Shown here: positions 1 through 8,772 of the stretch, piece by piece
Numbering within the stretch: position 1 is the first letter of the stretch
How the letters are laid out: each line of letters opens with the position of its first letter
NCBI RefSeq assembly: GCF_000760735.1
Contig: NZ_JMEX01000005.1
Span: 101,907-147,280, forward strand
Direction: 5' to 3'
Source: Rhodococcoides fascians A44A
Lineage (GTDB): Bacteria; Actinomycetota; Actinomycetes; Mycobacteriales; Mycobacteriaceae
DNA length: 45,374 nucleotides
The notes under the pieces: generated by a model
The model's input: the letters and a program-made list of their open reading frames with translations, nothing else
Told to the model about the DNA's origin: nothing
Database searches by the model: none
Program-made: the position numbers and the translations under genes

Positions 1-1
1 C

Positions 2-469
2 GCGCAGGACGTCATCGGCGTCGGCGACGAGTACCGCGGCATCAACGTGGACATGCCACTCATCAATCCACGTGGACGGTACCTGCCTAATCAGGACGAG
101 CCGCGCTTCTTCGACGACCGTGGACCGACATGCCACGCTCCGGCGGACGCTGCTGCCGGTGAGTTCTTCCCGCAGTACCCGGGCGGATCGGTCAACGACG
201 GTTCCTACCAGGTGCCGTCGAGGAACCCCGGGCCGCAGGATGTTCCGGAACTGCCTGCGCCGCAGTACTCGCCGCTGCCGGGCATTGTCGAGCAGACGCC
301 GGTGTCCTACGCGGGCTCGGATTTCGAACGTGACACGCTCGCCGTGATCTACGGCGGGGCAACGGGAACCGCTCCGCAGGACGTTCCTTCCTGGGTCACA
401 TCCGCGACAGCGCCCGCACTCCGAGGTGCCGAGGTCCGGATGACGGCAACCGGAAACTCACCGCGGTGA
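2..469 (+). CDS. MCE-family protein, C-terminal part (partial)
   Basis: Open reading frame running in from the left edge, so the N-terminal MlaD/MCE domain is not visible. The 155 visible residues contain a GVGDEYRG stretch, then NQDEPRFFDDRGPTC, a proline-rich linker (residues about 60-105), and an end with APALRGAEV, which resembles the tails of actinobacterial Mce proteins (substrate-binding subunits of lipid/sterol importers that carry a disordered Pro-rich C-terminus). Which of MceA-F it is cannot be told. The stop at 467-469 overlaps the convergent hydrolase gene by 12 bp. Assignment rests on tail pattern only; another exported Pro-rich protein is possible. Confidence 0.55.
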   Translation, partial: AQDVIGVGDEYRGINVDMPLINPRGRYLPNQDEPRFFDDRGPTCHAPADAAAGEFFPQYPGGSVNDGSYQVPSRNPGPQDVPELPAPQYSPLPGIVEQTPVSYAGSDFERDTLAVIYGGATGTAPQDVPSWVTSATAPALRGAEVRMTATGNSPR

Positions 470-1768
470 CACCTCACCCCGCTCGGTGGGGTCGGGTCCG
501 GCCGAGGACTTCCACGCGCGCGAACTGCTGGCGTCGACCATCGGCACGACCCGCGTCGTGATCGCCGAGTTGTACATGTCGGCAGCCTGACGCGGATTGG
601 CGTGGCCGGTACCCGGCATGCGGACCACGCGAAGGTTTCCGTCGGGCCCTCCCGATCGCTCGAACAGAATGCGTTGGGAATAGTCGACGTCGACCACGGT
701 GTCCGCAGCCCCGTCCCGCGGACGCAAGAACACGATCGCCGGAGCGGTCTTGCCGTCGACTTCGTCCGACAACGCGTCGAGGTTGTCCAGAGCACCGGAG
801 GCGACAATTGTCTTGAACTGCGATTCGATGAAACCGTTGCTGGCCGCCGACGGATTCAACACCTTGTCGCGCATCACTTCGTCGAACGCCGAAGCAGCCT
901 CCTCCCACTCGATATGCGGGAGCCACGACGACTGCGTGTCCACGAACCTGTCCTGTCGCGCAGCCATCTCGACGATCGTCCGTAGCGATCGGCTCTCACG
1001 CGCCCCCGGCAACCATCCGATCCACCGCAGCAAGTCCTCGCCCGCGTCTCGACTGGCCTCTCGGACAGCGTGCAGGTCGACCGGTGTGCAATCGAGCACG
1101 ACACCCCCCACGGTCTTGTCGGAGTCCTCGTACAGATGCTGCGCAGCCTCGAGTGCGACGACTCCACCCATGCTGTGTCCGACGAGAACGATGTTGCTCA
1201 CTCCTACAGCAGTTGCGCGTCTGTCGATGAGGTCGCTGATCACCCGCGTGTCGAGGCCACGATTGTCGTACCGAACGGACCAGACCCGGCCCAGGTCCGC
1301 CAACGCAGGCAGAGTCGCCGCCGTGGGCGCCGCATCGAGATTACCCAAGCCGACCAGGTCCACGACAGCCGTCGTGGCGTCCGCGGGATCACGTGGCCCG
1401 TAGATCTCGTCGATGCTCGGGCGGGTGTCGGCGAGGCGCCGTTGCTCCGGCGCGACATCGACGCGCCAGTACACACCGAACAGGACGAGCAATGGAATCG
1501 ACGCGAGCGACACGCGAAGCAGGCACCGACGCGTTCTCCCCAGTACTCGCCAATCGCGTCCCCATCGAGTCTCGATCAACCGCGCCTTCCGGCGCTCGTC
1601 GTCCCAGTCCACGGGAAGAATCTCCGGTTCGTTTATCGACCGACGCCCCCACGTCGAGTCCTGATCAGATACATCGTCCACCGTACGCGCCGATGTCCCG
1701 ACCGCACCCGGACCAAGAACGCGGTCGACTCGATATCCGGTGCGCTGCAGAGTGATTCGGCTGTCCAC
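458..1768 (-). CDS. Membrane-anchored alpha/beta hydrolase
   Basis: 436 residues. A charged N-terminal region (about 1-80) is followed by one hydrophobic segment (LASIPLLVLFGVYW, about residues 88-102), so the catalytic domain is probably outside the membrane or anchored to it. The nucleophile elbow GHSMGG is clear, and GTGHANP near the C-terminus fits the catalytic histidine. This is the lipase/esterase alpha/beta-hydrolase fold; the substrate is unknown. It starts 24 bp after the stop of the PIG-L deacetylase gene and is probably co-transcribed with it. The GTG start is the furthest upstream possible; a GTG about 30 codons downstream (VDDVSDQD) is an alternative. Confidence 0.8.
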   Translation of the reverse strand: MDSRITLQRTGYRVDRVLGPGAVGTSARTVDDVSDQDSTWGRRSINEPEILPVDWDDERRKARLIETRWGRDWRVLGRTRRCLLRVSLASIPLLVLFGVYWRVDVAPEQRRLADTRPSIDEIYGPRDPADATTAVVDLVGLGNLDAAPTAATLPALADLGRVWSVRYDNRGLDTRVISDLIDRRATAVGVSNIVLVGHSMGGVVALEAAQHLYEDSDKTVGGVVLDCTPVDLHAVREASRDAGEDLLRWIGWLPGARESRSLRTIVEMAARQDRFVDTQSSWLPHIEWEEAASAFDEVMRDKVLNPSAASNGFIESQFKTIVASGALDNLDALSDEVDGKTAPAIVFLRPRDGAADTVVDVDYSQRILFERSGGPDGNLRVVRMPGTGHANPRQAADMYNSAITTRVVPMVDASSSRAWKSSAGPDPTERGEVSPR

Positions 1769-1792
1769 GCGGTGTGCTGCTACGACGGAATC

Positions 1793-2560
1793 CTAGCGAG
1801 GCAGGAACGGATCCCTTGCAGGGTCGACCCCGACGGGCGCTCGATGAACGAACCATTCGGTACCGAGCGCTTCCCCACGAGTCGCAACGTCCATATTCGC
1901 GAACTGCGACGCACCACCACCGCGTTCGATCTCGGAACGGTGTTGGCTGAACGCCGACCACTTGGTGTCGAACCAGGCGCTGACGTCGATCGCCAGGTCG
2001 ACGTCACTGTCGGCAATGCCGGGGACTCCTGGTCCGGGGGCCGGGGCCGCCGTTCCGAACAGGGTCTGCCACTTCGACTCGATGGCGGTTCGAGGAAAAG
2101 TCGCGAAGCACAGATGGGCCGGACGCCACGGCTCGCCGGCCTCGGGAAACAGCTGCACGTAACCGGACGCTTCGAACGCAGCCAGTGTCACCCTGTGCGC
2201 GTGAACATGATCCGGATGTCCGTAAGACCCGAATCCGTCGTAGGTGACCACGATGTCGGGCCGAAACGATCGTATGTGCGCAACGAGTTTGCCGACCGCC
2301 TCGTCGAACGGCGCAGCACAGAAGAGGACACCGCCTGACAGGGCGTTGTCGGTGTAGCCGAGCAGGCGAGGTTCACCAGCACCCAGAACCTCGAGAGAAC
2401 GGCGCAGTTCCTCGACACGTTCCTCGCCGTCACGCCACGTACACGTCACCACGGCTGTGCGTGCACCCGCCGCAGCGCTTCGCGCCAGAATCCCGCCGGT
2501 GAACAGTGCCTCGTCGTCGGGATGAGCGTGAACGCACAGGACACTGGGAACGCTGAGCAC
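1793..2560 (-). CDS. PIG-L family deacetylase (MshB/Mca-like)
   Basis: 255 residues from the GTG at 2560. The metal-binding AHPDDE motif lies at residues 9-14 and a second motif GHPDHVHAH lies near the middle, which together define the zinc-dependent PIG-L/LmbE family that deacetylates N-acetylglucosaminyl compounds; the mycothiol enzymes MshB and Mca belong here. A fully conserved MshB or Mca would be longer (about 290-300 aa), so the true substrate is open. I chose the GTG at 2560 over the longer frame (to 2716) because the family starts a few residues before AHPDDE and because a TATTCT hexamer sits exactly six bases upstream. It is divergent from the DUF1490/P-ATPase pair and leads an operon with the downstream hydrolase. 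Confidence 0.82.
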   Translation of the reverse strand: MLSVPSVLCVHAHPDDEALFTGGILARSAAAGARTAVVTCTWRDGEERVEELRRSLEVLGAGEPRLLGYTDNALSGGVLFCAAPFDEAVGKLVAHIRSFRPDIVVTYDGFGSYGHPDHVHAHRVTLAAFEASGYVQLFPEAGEPWRPAHLCFATFPRTAIESKWQTLFGTAAPAPGPGVPGIADSDVDLAIDVSAWFDTKWSAFSQHRSEIERGGGASQFANMDVATRGEALGTEWFVHRAPVGVDPARDPFLPR

Positions 2561-2572
2561 ATCCCAAGAATA
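2561..2572 (-). promoter_or_regulatory. Candidate leaderless promoter for the PIG-L gene
   Basis: On the minus strand TATTCT (2572-2567) is followed by six bases and then the GTG start at 2560, placing the expected transcription start on the first base of the codon. No convincing -35 hexamer and no ribosome-binding site are seen. Five genes in the window share this exact spacing. Confidence 0.5.
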
Positions 2573-2746
2573 TCCCCACCCGTCCGGTGCGCGTCCCCGA
2601 CCGAGAATGTCGGCCGACAGATCACAACACCGCGAACCGCCGCTTGTGCACGGTCCAGTCCGCAGGGCATTCCGCATGCGTCGATGCGCACGTTCGCACA
2701 CGAGAAACGCCAGCACACAGGTGGGACAGCACGCCTACGCCCGTCA

Positions 2747-2758
2747 TATAGTGAACGA
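2747..2758 (+). promoter_or_regulatory. Candidate leaderless promoter for the DUF1490 gene
   Basis: TATAGT (2747-2752) is followed by six bases and the ATG at 2759. A partial -35 (GGGACA, 2723-2728) sits 18 bp upstream, matching four of six positions of TTGACA. There is no Shine-Dalgarno sequence, so the message probably starts at the A of the ATG. Confidence 0.55.
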
Positions 2759-3043
2759 ATGGCATTCCAGATACTTCTGTCGAAGGCACTGACCACCGTC
2801 GTCACGGGAGCAGTCGGCGTCGCGGCGTACAACGGCGCAAGAACCCTGATCGCGAAAGCACCCATCAGGGGAGCGGCTGTGACCGCAACCGAGTGGGGCC
2901 TTCGCGGTGTGCGCAAGGCCGAGGAGGGTGCCGAATCGGCACGTCTGCAGGTATCGGACGTCGTCGCCGAGGCCAAGGAACGACTCGGGGAAGAAGTTCC
3001 GCCGCCCGCTGTCGGCGAGACCGGTCACGGACACAGCCACTGA
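2759..3043 (+). CDS. DUF1490 family protein, PacL1-like metal chaperone of the P-ATPase
   Basis: 94 residues. An N-terminal hydrophobic segment (LLSKALTTVVTGAVGVAAYN, about 5-24) is followed by an Ala/Glu-rich amphipathic region and a histidine-rich end, GHGHSH. In mycobacteria, small DUF1490 proteins (PacL1, Rv3269) are encoded directly before CtpC-type metal P-ATPases and act as membrane scaffolds that bind Zn through a C-terminal His/Asp motif. Here too the P-ATPase follows after 2 bp, so the pair is very probably one metal-export unit. The start was set by the leaderless promoter; longer frames upstream are unlikely. Confidence 0.85.
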   Translation: MAFQILLSKALTTVVTGAVGVAAYNGARTLIAKAPIRGAAVTATEWGLRGVRKAEEGAESARLQVSDVVAEAKERLGEEVPPPAVGETGHGHSH

Positions 3044-3045
3044 CC

Positions 3046-5277
3046 GTGGCGACCGGATCCGACGTCATCGACTTCGCCCCGAACCGGGCGGGCAACAGCA
3101 CATCGGCAGCAACGTCGTCGGCTGACATTCGTGTGCTGTCCGACGCGGCAGGACGAATAAGATTCGACGTTCCCTGGCTCCGTTCGAGCCCGGGCCGGGC
3201 AGTGGCAATCGAGAACGCCCTCGACAAAGTGGTCGGTGTCCGTGCAGCGCATGCGTATCCGCGTACCGGCTCCGTCGTGGTGTGGGTGTCTCGTACTCGG
3301 GTCGACCGCGATGCCGTTATCGCCGCGGTCCAGGAGGGCAAGTCGACGGCTCGGTCCGCCGTGCCGGACCGCACTCCACGGTCCGCCGACATCGCCAGCG
3401 CCGAAGTTCTCCGCATGGCCGTCGGCGGCGCCGCGCTGGTTCTGCTGGGCATCCGTCGCTACGGACTCGGACGTCCGCCGATTCTGGGTCCCACCAGTCG
3501 GCTCGTGGCCACGGGAGCCACCGTCTTCACCGGATACCCGTTCCTGAGGGGTGCCCTCCGGTCGATCACGGGGAACAAGGGCGCAGGCACCGACGCTCTG
3601 GTGTCGGCCGCGACCGTAGCCAGCTTGGTTCTGCGCGAGAACGTCGTCGCACTGACCGTCCTCTGGTTGCTCAACATCGGTGAGTATCTGCAGGAGTTGA
3701 CCCTTCGGCGGACCCGACGCGCCATTGCCGACCTCCTCGGCGGGACTCAGGACACCGCATGGATACGGTTGGCCGACGGCAGTGAGATCTCCGTCGACAC
3801 CGAGTCCTTGACCGTCGGCGACGAGGTCGTCGTGTACGACCACGTTGCATCCCCGGTCGACGGCATCGTCGTCGACGGTGAATCCATCGTCGATCAATCG
3901 GCCATCACCGGAGAAACGCTGCCCGTGTCCGTCGTTCCGGGCGCACGTATTCACGCCGGGTCGGTCGTGGTACGCGGACGCCTCGTCGTACGCGCCACTG
4001 CCGTCGGCAAGGACACCGCAATCGGCCGCATCATCTCGCGGGTGGAAGAAGCTCAGGAAGATCGAGCACCGATTCAAACCGTCGGCGAGAACTTCTCGCG
4101 GCGCTTCGTGCCGACGTCCTTCCTGCTCTCGGCTCTCACACTGATCGTCACACGGGATGTGCGGCGCGCCATGACAATGCTGCTCGTTGCGTGTCCCTGT
4201 GCAGTCGGTCTGTCCACACCCACCGCTATCAGTGCGGCCATCGGAAACGGTGCCCGCCGCGGCATCCTCATCAAGGGCGGGTCGCACCTCGAACTTGCCG
4301 GCCGCGTCGATGCTGTCGTGTTCGACAAGACCGGCACGCTCACAGTCGGCCGACCGGTGGTGACCAATGTAGTTGCCTTCGCCGACGATTGGCTCCCGGA
4401 ACAGGTCCTGGCGTACGCCGCGAGCTCCGAGATCCACTCACGACATCCTTTGGCCGAAGCCGTCATTCGCTCCACCGAAGAGCGTCACATCGAAATTCCT
4501 CCACACGAAGAATGCGAGGTGCTCGTCGGACTGGGAATGAGGACATGGGCCGACGGACGGACCTTGCTTCTCGGAAGTCCGTCCCTGCTCAGGAGCGAGA
4601 ACGTCGAGGTGTCCGAAGACGCCGCATCGTGGGTGAAGAAACTGCAGCGCCAAGCCGAAACGCCGCTTCTGCTTGCGGTCGACGGCACCCTCGTCGGGCT
4701 CATCAGTCTGCGCGACGAAGTCCGCCCCGAAGCGCTGAACGTGCTGGCTCGGCTGCGTGCAGACGGCGTCGAACGCATCATCATGCTGACCGGCGACCAC
4801 CAGGACACCGCGGCTGCAGTCGCTGCGGAACTCGGTATCACCGAGTGGCGAGCAGAGGTCATGCCGGAGGACAAACTGACGGTCGTTCACGATCTTCAGC
4901 AGCAAGGTCACATCGTGGCAATGGTGGGAGACGGGACCAACGATGCGCCTGCACTGGCGGCCGCCGACATCGGCATCGCGATGGGTCTCGCCGGAACCGA
5001 CGTTGCCGTGGAAACCGCCGATGTTGCACTGGCCAGCGACGATCTGAATCGCCTCCTGGACGTTCGTGACCTCGGTGGACACGCTGTCGACGTGATCCAG
5101 CAGAACTACGGCATGTCCATCGCGGTGAACGCGGTCGGATTGCTCGTCAGTGCTGCCGGCGGATTGTCGCCGGTCCTGGCTGCGATACTGCACAACGCAT
5201 CGTCCGTCGCCGTCGTGGCCAACAGCTCCAGGCTGATCACCTACCGAATGGATCCACCGGGTCGACGGGCCGGGTAG
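3046..5277 (+). CDS. ctpC: CtpC-like heavy-metal P1B-type ATPase
   Basis: 743 residues from the GTG two bases after the DUF1490 stop, which implies translational coupling. It shows the TGE phosphatase motif (AITGETLP), the intramembrane metal-binding CPC (C383-P384-C385), the phosphorylated aspartate in DKTGTLT (D427), an HP motif (SRHPLAEA) and the hinge GDGTNDAPAL. This is a P1B ATPase that exports a transition metal from the cytoplasm. The sequence around CPC (CAVGLSTPTAISAAIGNGAR) and the DUF1490 partner match CtpC, linked to Mn/Zn handling in mycobacteria. The N-terminal region (about 1-100) lacks a CxxC metal-binding motif. The ion itself cannot be read from the sequence. Confidence 0.9.
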   Translation: MATGSDVIDFAPNRAGNSTSAATSSADIRVLSDAAGRIRFDVPWLRSSPGRAVAIENALDKVVGVRAAHAYPRTGSVVVWVSRTRVDRDAVIAAVQEGKSTARSAVPDRTPRSADIASAEVLRMAVGGAALVLLGIRRYGLGRPPILGPTSRLVATGATVFTGYPFLRGALRSITGNKGAGTDALVSAATVASLVLRENVVALTVLWLLNIGEYLQELTLRRTRRAIADLLGGTQDTAWIRLADGSEISVDTESLTVGDEVVVYDHVASPVDGIVVDGESIVDQSAITGETLPVSVVPGARIHAGSVVVRGRLVVRATAVGKDTAIGRIISRVEEAQEDRAPIQTVGENFSRRFVPTSFLLSALTLIVTRDVRRAMTMLLVACPCAVGLSTPTAISAAIGNGARRGILIKGGSHLELAGRVDAVVFDKTGTLTVGRPVVTNVVAFADDWLPEQVLAYAASSEIHSRHPLAEAVIRSTEERHIEIPPHEECEVLVGLGMRTWADGRTLLLGSPSLLRSENVEVSEDAASWVKKLQRQAETPLLLAVDGTLVGLISLRDEVRPEALNVLARLRADGVERIIMLTGDHQDTAAAVAAELGITEWRAEVMPEDKLTVVHDLQQQGHIVAMVGDGTNDAPALAAADIGIAMGLAGTDVAVETADVALASDDLNRLLDVRDLGGHAVDVIQQNYGMSIAVNAVGLLVSAAGGLSPVLAAILHNASSVAVVANSSRLITYRMDPPGRRAG

Positions 5278-5322
5278 CGCGCCCGGCCACCTGAACCTCA
5301 CCGGCTGCCCGAACTGAGACCA

Positions 5323-5619
5323 TCAGGGTGTCCGACCCTCGCGCAGCGTGCGTTGTGCGAGGGTGCGGAGCGCCCCGGTGATCGACGAATCACCCAGACG
5401 GCACGTCGTGTCGTCCACCGACACGGTCCATTCGAACGCGTCCCGACGCCTCGACGCGCTCCCGGATCGGTCTTCGGTGGACGTGAGCATCGGCCGTGCC
5501 TGTTCGACGAGTTCCTGCCACTCGCGCACCGATGCGTCGTCGTCCAGCACATCGGTGTCGATCTGTGCTCGGCGAGTGAGGCCGGCCACGCCACCTACAC
5601 GAACGACTTCGATGAACAT
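5323..5619 (-). CDS. Emfourin-type inhibitor of M4 protease
   Basis: 98 residues. The N-terminus MFIEVVRVGGVAGL, an acidic helix region and a C-terminal short beta/helix part match the protealysin-inhibitor (emfourin) family, small cytoplasmic proteins that block the active site of protealysin-like M4 peptidases. Its ATG lies 17 bp after the stop of the M4 protease gene, the standard protealysin/emfourin arrangement. No signal peptide. An AGGGT-5-ACCCT stem (5325-5339) overlaps the stop codon and may help end transcription facing ctpC. The family call rests on the N-terminal motif, size and context together. Confidence 0.82.
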   Translation of the reverse strand: MFIEVVRVGGVAGLTRRAQIDTDVLDDDASVREWQELVEQARPMLTSTEDRSGSASRRRDAFEWTVSVDDTTCRLGDSSITGALRTLAQRTLREGRTP

Positions 5620-5636
5620 GCCACCGTCCTCACGTC

Positions 5637-6824
5637 TCAGACTCGACGCGTGGACGACTCCGCCGGTTCCTGCGCGTCCACGACCACACCCACGGTAGCC
5701 CAACCTGCGGCAACGGCCCGGTGAACATCTGACTCGGCGCCGTAACGCGTGACTGCCGCAGACACCGTGGCTGCTGCGAAACCTTCGAAATCGACGGTCG
5801 ACGGCAACGACGAATCGGTGGCGACGTCGAACCACACCTGCCCCGCCCTGTCCCACGCCGGTCCGCCGAGCGCCCTGGCTGCAGACGCGAATGCGCGGTT
5901 GGGGATGGATGAGTTGATGTGGACACCTCCGTTGTCCGCCGTGGTCTCGACGTACCCGTCCATGTCCTTCGGTTGAGGGTCTCGCCCGAGGATGTCGTCG
6001 TCGTAGGCCGTGCCAGGGTCGATCATCGACCGAAGCGCCCGTCCCTCGACCGCAGGGAGAAACAGACCCTCTCCCACGAGCCACGATGCAGTCTTCGCGT
6101 CCTGCTTCGACGAATACTGTTCCACGAGAACGCCGAACACGTCCGACAGAGACTCGTTGAGCGCGCCCGCTTGGCCGAAGTACTCGAGCGCGGAAGTGTA
6201 CTGGGTGAAACCGTGCGTCAGTTCATGGGCGATGACGCTGAGCGAGGCAGTGAACCGGCCGAACACTTCGCCGTCCCCGTCTCCGAACACCATTCGCTCG
6301 CCATCCCAGAACGCGTTGTCGTAGTCGCGGTCGAAATGCACGGTGGCGGAGAGGGGGAGGCCCTTTCCGTCGAGACTCTCGTAGCCGTACACCTCCCGAA
6401 AGAAGGCGAACGTGGTGCCGAGGCCGTCGTAGGCCTCGTCGACCGAGACGTCCCCGGAGGCGGGCTCACCCTCGGACCTGACGAGGCGGCCGGGTAGCGC
6501 GTCACGGTTCTGCGCATCGTGGATCGACCGAACCGGACCCTCGGCAGCTGCGGCCGAGGAGGCGCGAACGGTGGACCGCAGGGGAGAACGTCCACGCGCG
6601 AGCTGACGGTCGATGGCGAGGGTGCGTGCCGCGCTCGACGACGCATGGTCTGCCACCACTCCCTGGCCGCGGCCGGACGACGCGCTCTCCGCGATCCGCT
6701 CCAGCAGGAACGGAGGTACGACCGTTCGCAGCTGCGAGGGCGGGAAAGTGCCTGAGCCGGAGGCGTTTCGGTTGAAGGGTGAACCGGAACCGGATTCCGA
6801 GGACGAGTTGGATTCGATTGCCAC
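5637..6824 (-). CDS. Protealysin-like M4 metalloprotease
   Basis: 395 residues. It carries the zinc-binding HELTH (H200, E201, H204), the second zinc-ligand motif ALNESLSDVFG, and the C-terminal catalytic-histidine motif NGGVHINSSIPNRAF. There is no signal peptide; instead a short propeptide containing VVPPFLLERIAE (about residues 35-46) marks the protealysin subgroup rather than secreted thermolysins. A Ser/Gly-rich stretch precedes it. GGAAGG (complement at 6833-6838) lies eight bases before the GTG start. The inhibitor gene follows in the same operon. Homologues are thought to act in or around bacteria, for example on surface or competitor proteins; the target here is unknown. Confidence 0.9.
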   Translation of the reverse strand: MAIESNSSSESGSGSPFNRNASGSGTFPPSQLRTVVPPFLLERIAESASSGRGQGVVADHASSSAARTLAIDRQLARGRSPLRSTVRASSAAAAEGPVRSIHDAQNRDALPGRLVRSEGEPASGDVSVDEAYDGLGTTFAFFREVYGYESLDGKGLPLSATVHFDRDYDNAFWDGERMVFGDGDGEVFGRFTASLSVIAHELTHGFTQYTSALEYFGQAGALNESLSDVFGVLVEQYSSKQDAKTASWLVGEGLFLPAVEGRALRSMIDPGTAYDDDILGRDPQPKDMDGYVETTADNGGVHINSSIPNRAFASAARALGGPAWDRAGQVWFDVATDSSLPSTVDFEGFAAATVSAAVTRYGAESDVHRAVAAGWATVGVVVDAQEPAESSTRRV

Positions 6825-6942
6825 ACGAGCACCTTCCAGTCGAGTTCCGTAGACACTAGACGACGGCTACGACATCGTGTGGTCGCGCGATCCGACGGTC
6901 GGGTTAGAGTCGAGGCCGACATCGAAGTGATCGCCGACACAG

Positions 6943-8634
6943 GTGAGCATCCAGGACTCGGGGGCAACAGTGGTGAACGGAACCGCCAAATCGACACGCA
7001 CCGCCGATGCGATAGTCGTCGGGGGTGGACTGGCGGGCCTTGTTGCCGCAGCCGAATTGGTCGACAAGGGAAAACGGGTGATCCTGGTCGATCAGGAAAA
7101 CGAAGCCAACCTGGGTGGGCAGGCATTCTGGTCGTTCGGCGGCCTCTTCTTCGTCGACAGCCCCGAGCAGCGGAGACTGGGAATCAAGGACTCCTACGAC
7201 CTCGCTCTCCAGGACTGGATGGGTACTGCGGGTTTCGACAGAGAAGAGGATCTGTGGCCGCGACGGTGGGCGCAGGCGTACGTGGAGTTCGCCGCGGGCG
7301 AGAAGCGTAGCTGGCTGCGACAGCGAGGGCTGAAGATATTCCCTCTCGTCGGCTGGGCCGAACGAGGTGGTTACGGGCCGGACGGTCACGGCAACTCCGT
7401 GCCGAGATTCCACATCACCTGGGGGACCGGTCCCGCTCTCGTCGACATGTTCGCCGCCACGGTGCGCGACGGCGCCGACCGCGGGTTGGTCGACTTCGCG
7501 TTCCGTCACCGCGTCGACGAGATTCTCGTGAGCGACGGTGTGGCGACCGGAGTCCGAGGATCGGTGTTGGAGCCGTCGGACGTCGCTCGAGGCGTTCCGT
7601 CGTCCCGCCTCGCCGTCGGCGAGTTCGAGTTCACTGCCGGGGCAGTCGTCGTGACGTCGGGCGGAATCGGCGCGAACTGGGATCTGGTCAAGAAGAACTG
7701 GCCCGCACGCCTCGGCACACCCCCGCAGCACATGCTGACGGGCGTTCCCGCGCACGTGGACGGTCGGATGCTCGAGATCAGCCGTCGAGCGGGAGCCAGC
7801 CTCATCAACTCCGACCGGATGTGGCACTACACCGAAGGCATCACCAACTACGACTCGGTGTGGCCGAACCACGGAATCAGGATTCTGCCCGGGCCGTCGT
7901 CGCTGTGGCTCGACGCGACCGGCAAGCAGCTCCCCGCGCCGCTCTTTCCCGGGTTCGACACGCTCGGCACCCTCGAACACATCGTCCGTACCGGATACGA
8001 CTACTCGTGGTTCTTGCTCGATCAGAAGATCATCGAGAAGGAGTTCGGGCTTTCGGGCCAGGAGCAGAATCCCGACCTGACGGGCCGCAGCGTGCGCAAG
8101 CTGCTCGAGCGCATTCGGCCCGGTGCGCCCGGTCCCGTGGAAGCGTTCAAGCGTCGAGGAGAGGACTTCGTGGTCGCGGACTCGGTGCGTGAGCTGGTCG
8201 CGGGCATGAACAAGATCGGATCGGTCGATCTGGACGCCGACGCCGTCGAGGCCACACTGATCGCCCGAGACAGAGAAATGGTCAACGGGTTCAGCAAGGA
8301 CCTGTCGGTGTCGGTCATTCATGCCGCACGCAAGTACAAGGGCGACAGAGTCGCCCGCATAGCCAGCCCGCACCGACTCCTCGATCCGGCGTCGGGCCCG
8401 TTGATCGCGGTCAAGCTGCACCTGCTCACGAGGAAAACCCTCGGTGGACTCGAAACCGACCTCGATTCACGGGTGTTGCGCACCGACGGAACGCCGTTCG
8501 ACGGATTGTTCGCGGCCGGCGAGGTCGCCGGCTTCGGCGGCGGCGGAGTGCACGGCTACCGGTCGCTGGAAGGCACGTTCCTCGGCGGCTGCATCTTCTC
8601 GGGCCGTGCGGCCGGACGCGCCGCTGCACGATGA
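6943..8634 (+). CDS. FAD-binding dehydrogenase (KstD-like)
   Basis: 563 residues. The Rossmann dinucleotide motif GGGLAGLVAAAEL lies near residue 30 and a C-terminal flavin-binding GEVAGFGGGGVHG motif is clear, as in the fumarate reductase/3-ketosteroid-delta1-dehydrogenase flavoprotein superfamily. A close actinobacterial group is the 'FAD-binding dehydrogenase' of M. tuberculosis Rv0785 type, whose substrate is not settled. So a dehydrogenase acting on a steroid-like or other ring compound is inference. The GTG at 6943 begins the frame; GTGs at 6970 and 6973 follow a GGGGG and are alternative starts. TAGAGT at 6905-6910 is a possible -10. Confidence 0.82.
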   Translation: MSIQDSGATVVNGTAKSTRTADAIVVGGGLAGLVAAAELVDKGKRVILVDQENEANLGGQAFWSFGGLFFVDSPEQRRLGIKDSYDLALQDWMGTAGFDREEDLWPRRWAQAYVEFAAGEKRSWLRQRGLKIFPLVGWAERGGYGPDGHGNSVPRFHITWGTGPALVDMFAATVRDGADRGLVDFAFRHRVDEILVSDGVATGVRGSVLEPSDVARGVPSSRLAVGEFEFTAGAVVVTSGGIGANWDLVKKNWPARLGTPPQHMLTGVPAHVDGRMLEISRRAGASLINSDRMWHYTEGITNYDSVWPNHGIRILPGPSSLWLDATGKQLPAPLFPGFDTLGTLEHIVRTGYDYSWFLLDQKIIEKEFGLSGQEQNPDLTGRSVRKLLERIRPGAPGPVEAFKRRGEDFVVADSVRELVAGMNKIGSVDLDADAVEATLIARDREMVNGFSKDLSVSVIHAARKYKGDRVARIASPHRLLDPASGPLIAVKLHLLTRKTLGGLETDLDSRVLRTDGTPFDGLFAAGEVAGFGGGGVHGYRSLEGTFLGGCIFSGRAAGRAAAR

Positions 8635-8772
8635 CGCCGACCGTCCGCCCCGCGGCAGGACTGGAAGAACGGAGTTTCCGGCATCGAGTCCGGCGGTAGG
8701 GTAGTGACACTGGACAGCGGACGCGGTGGCAGCGGATCACCGTGGACAACAGCAGCGACGTCAGGAGAATCG

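Noticed and set aside
1070..2338. 422-codon plus-strand frame
   Set aside because: Overlaps the hydrolase and PIG-L genes, which are recognised; this frame has no motif.
3025..4437. 470-codon antisense frame in ctpC
   Set aside because: Composition is that of a shadow frame; ctpC has all P-ATPase motifs.
6901..6943. Promoter TAGAGT before the flavin dehydrogenase
   Set aside because: Only the -10 is plausible and no -35 is found, so I left it as a note in the gene entry.
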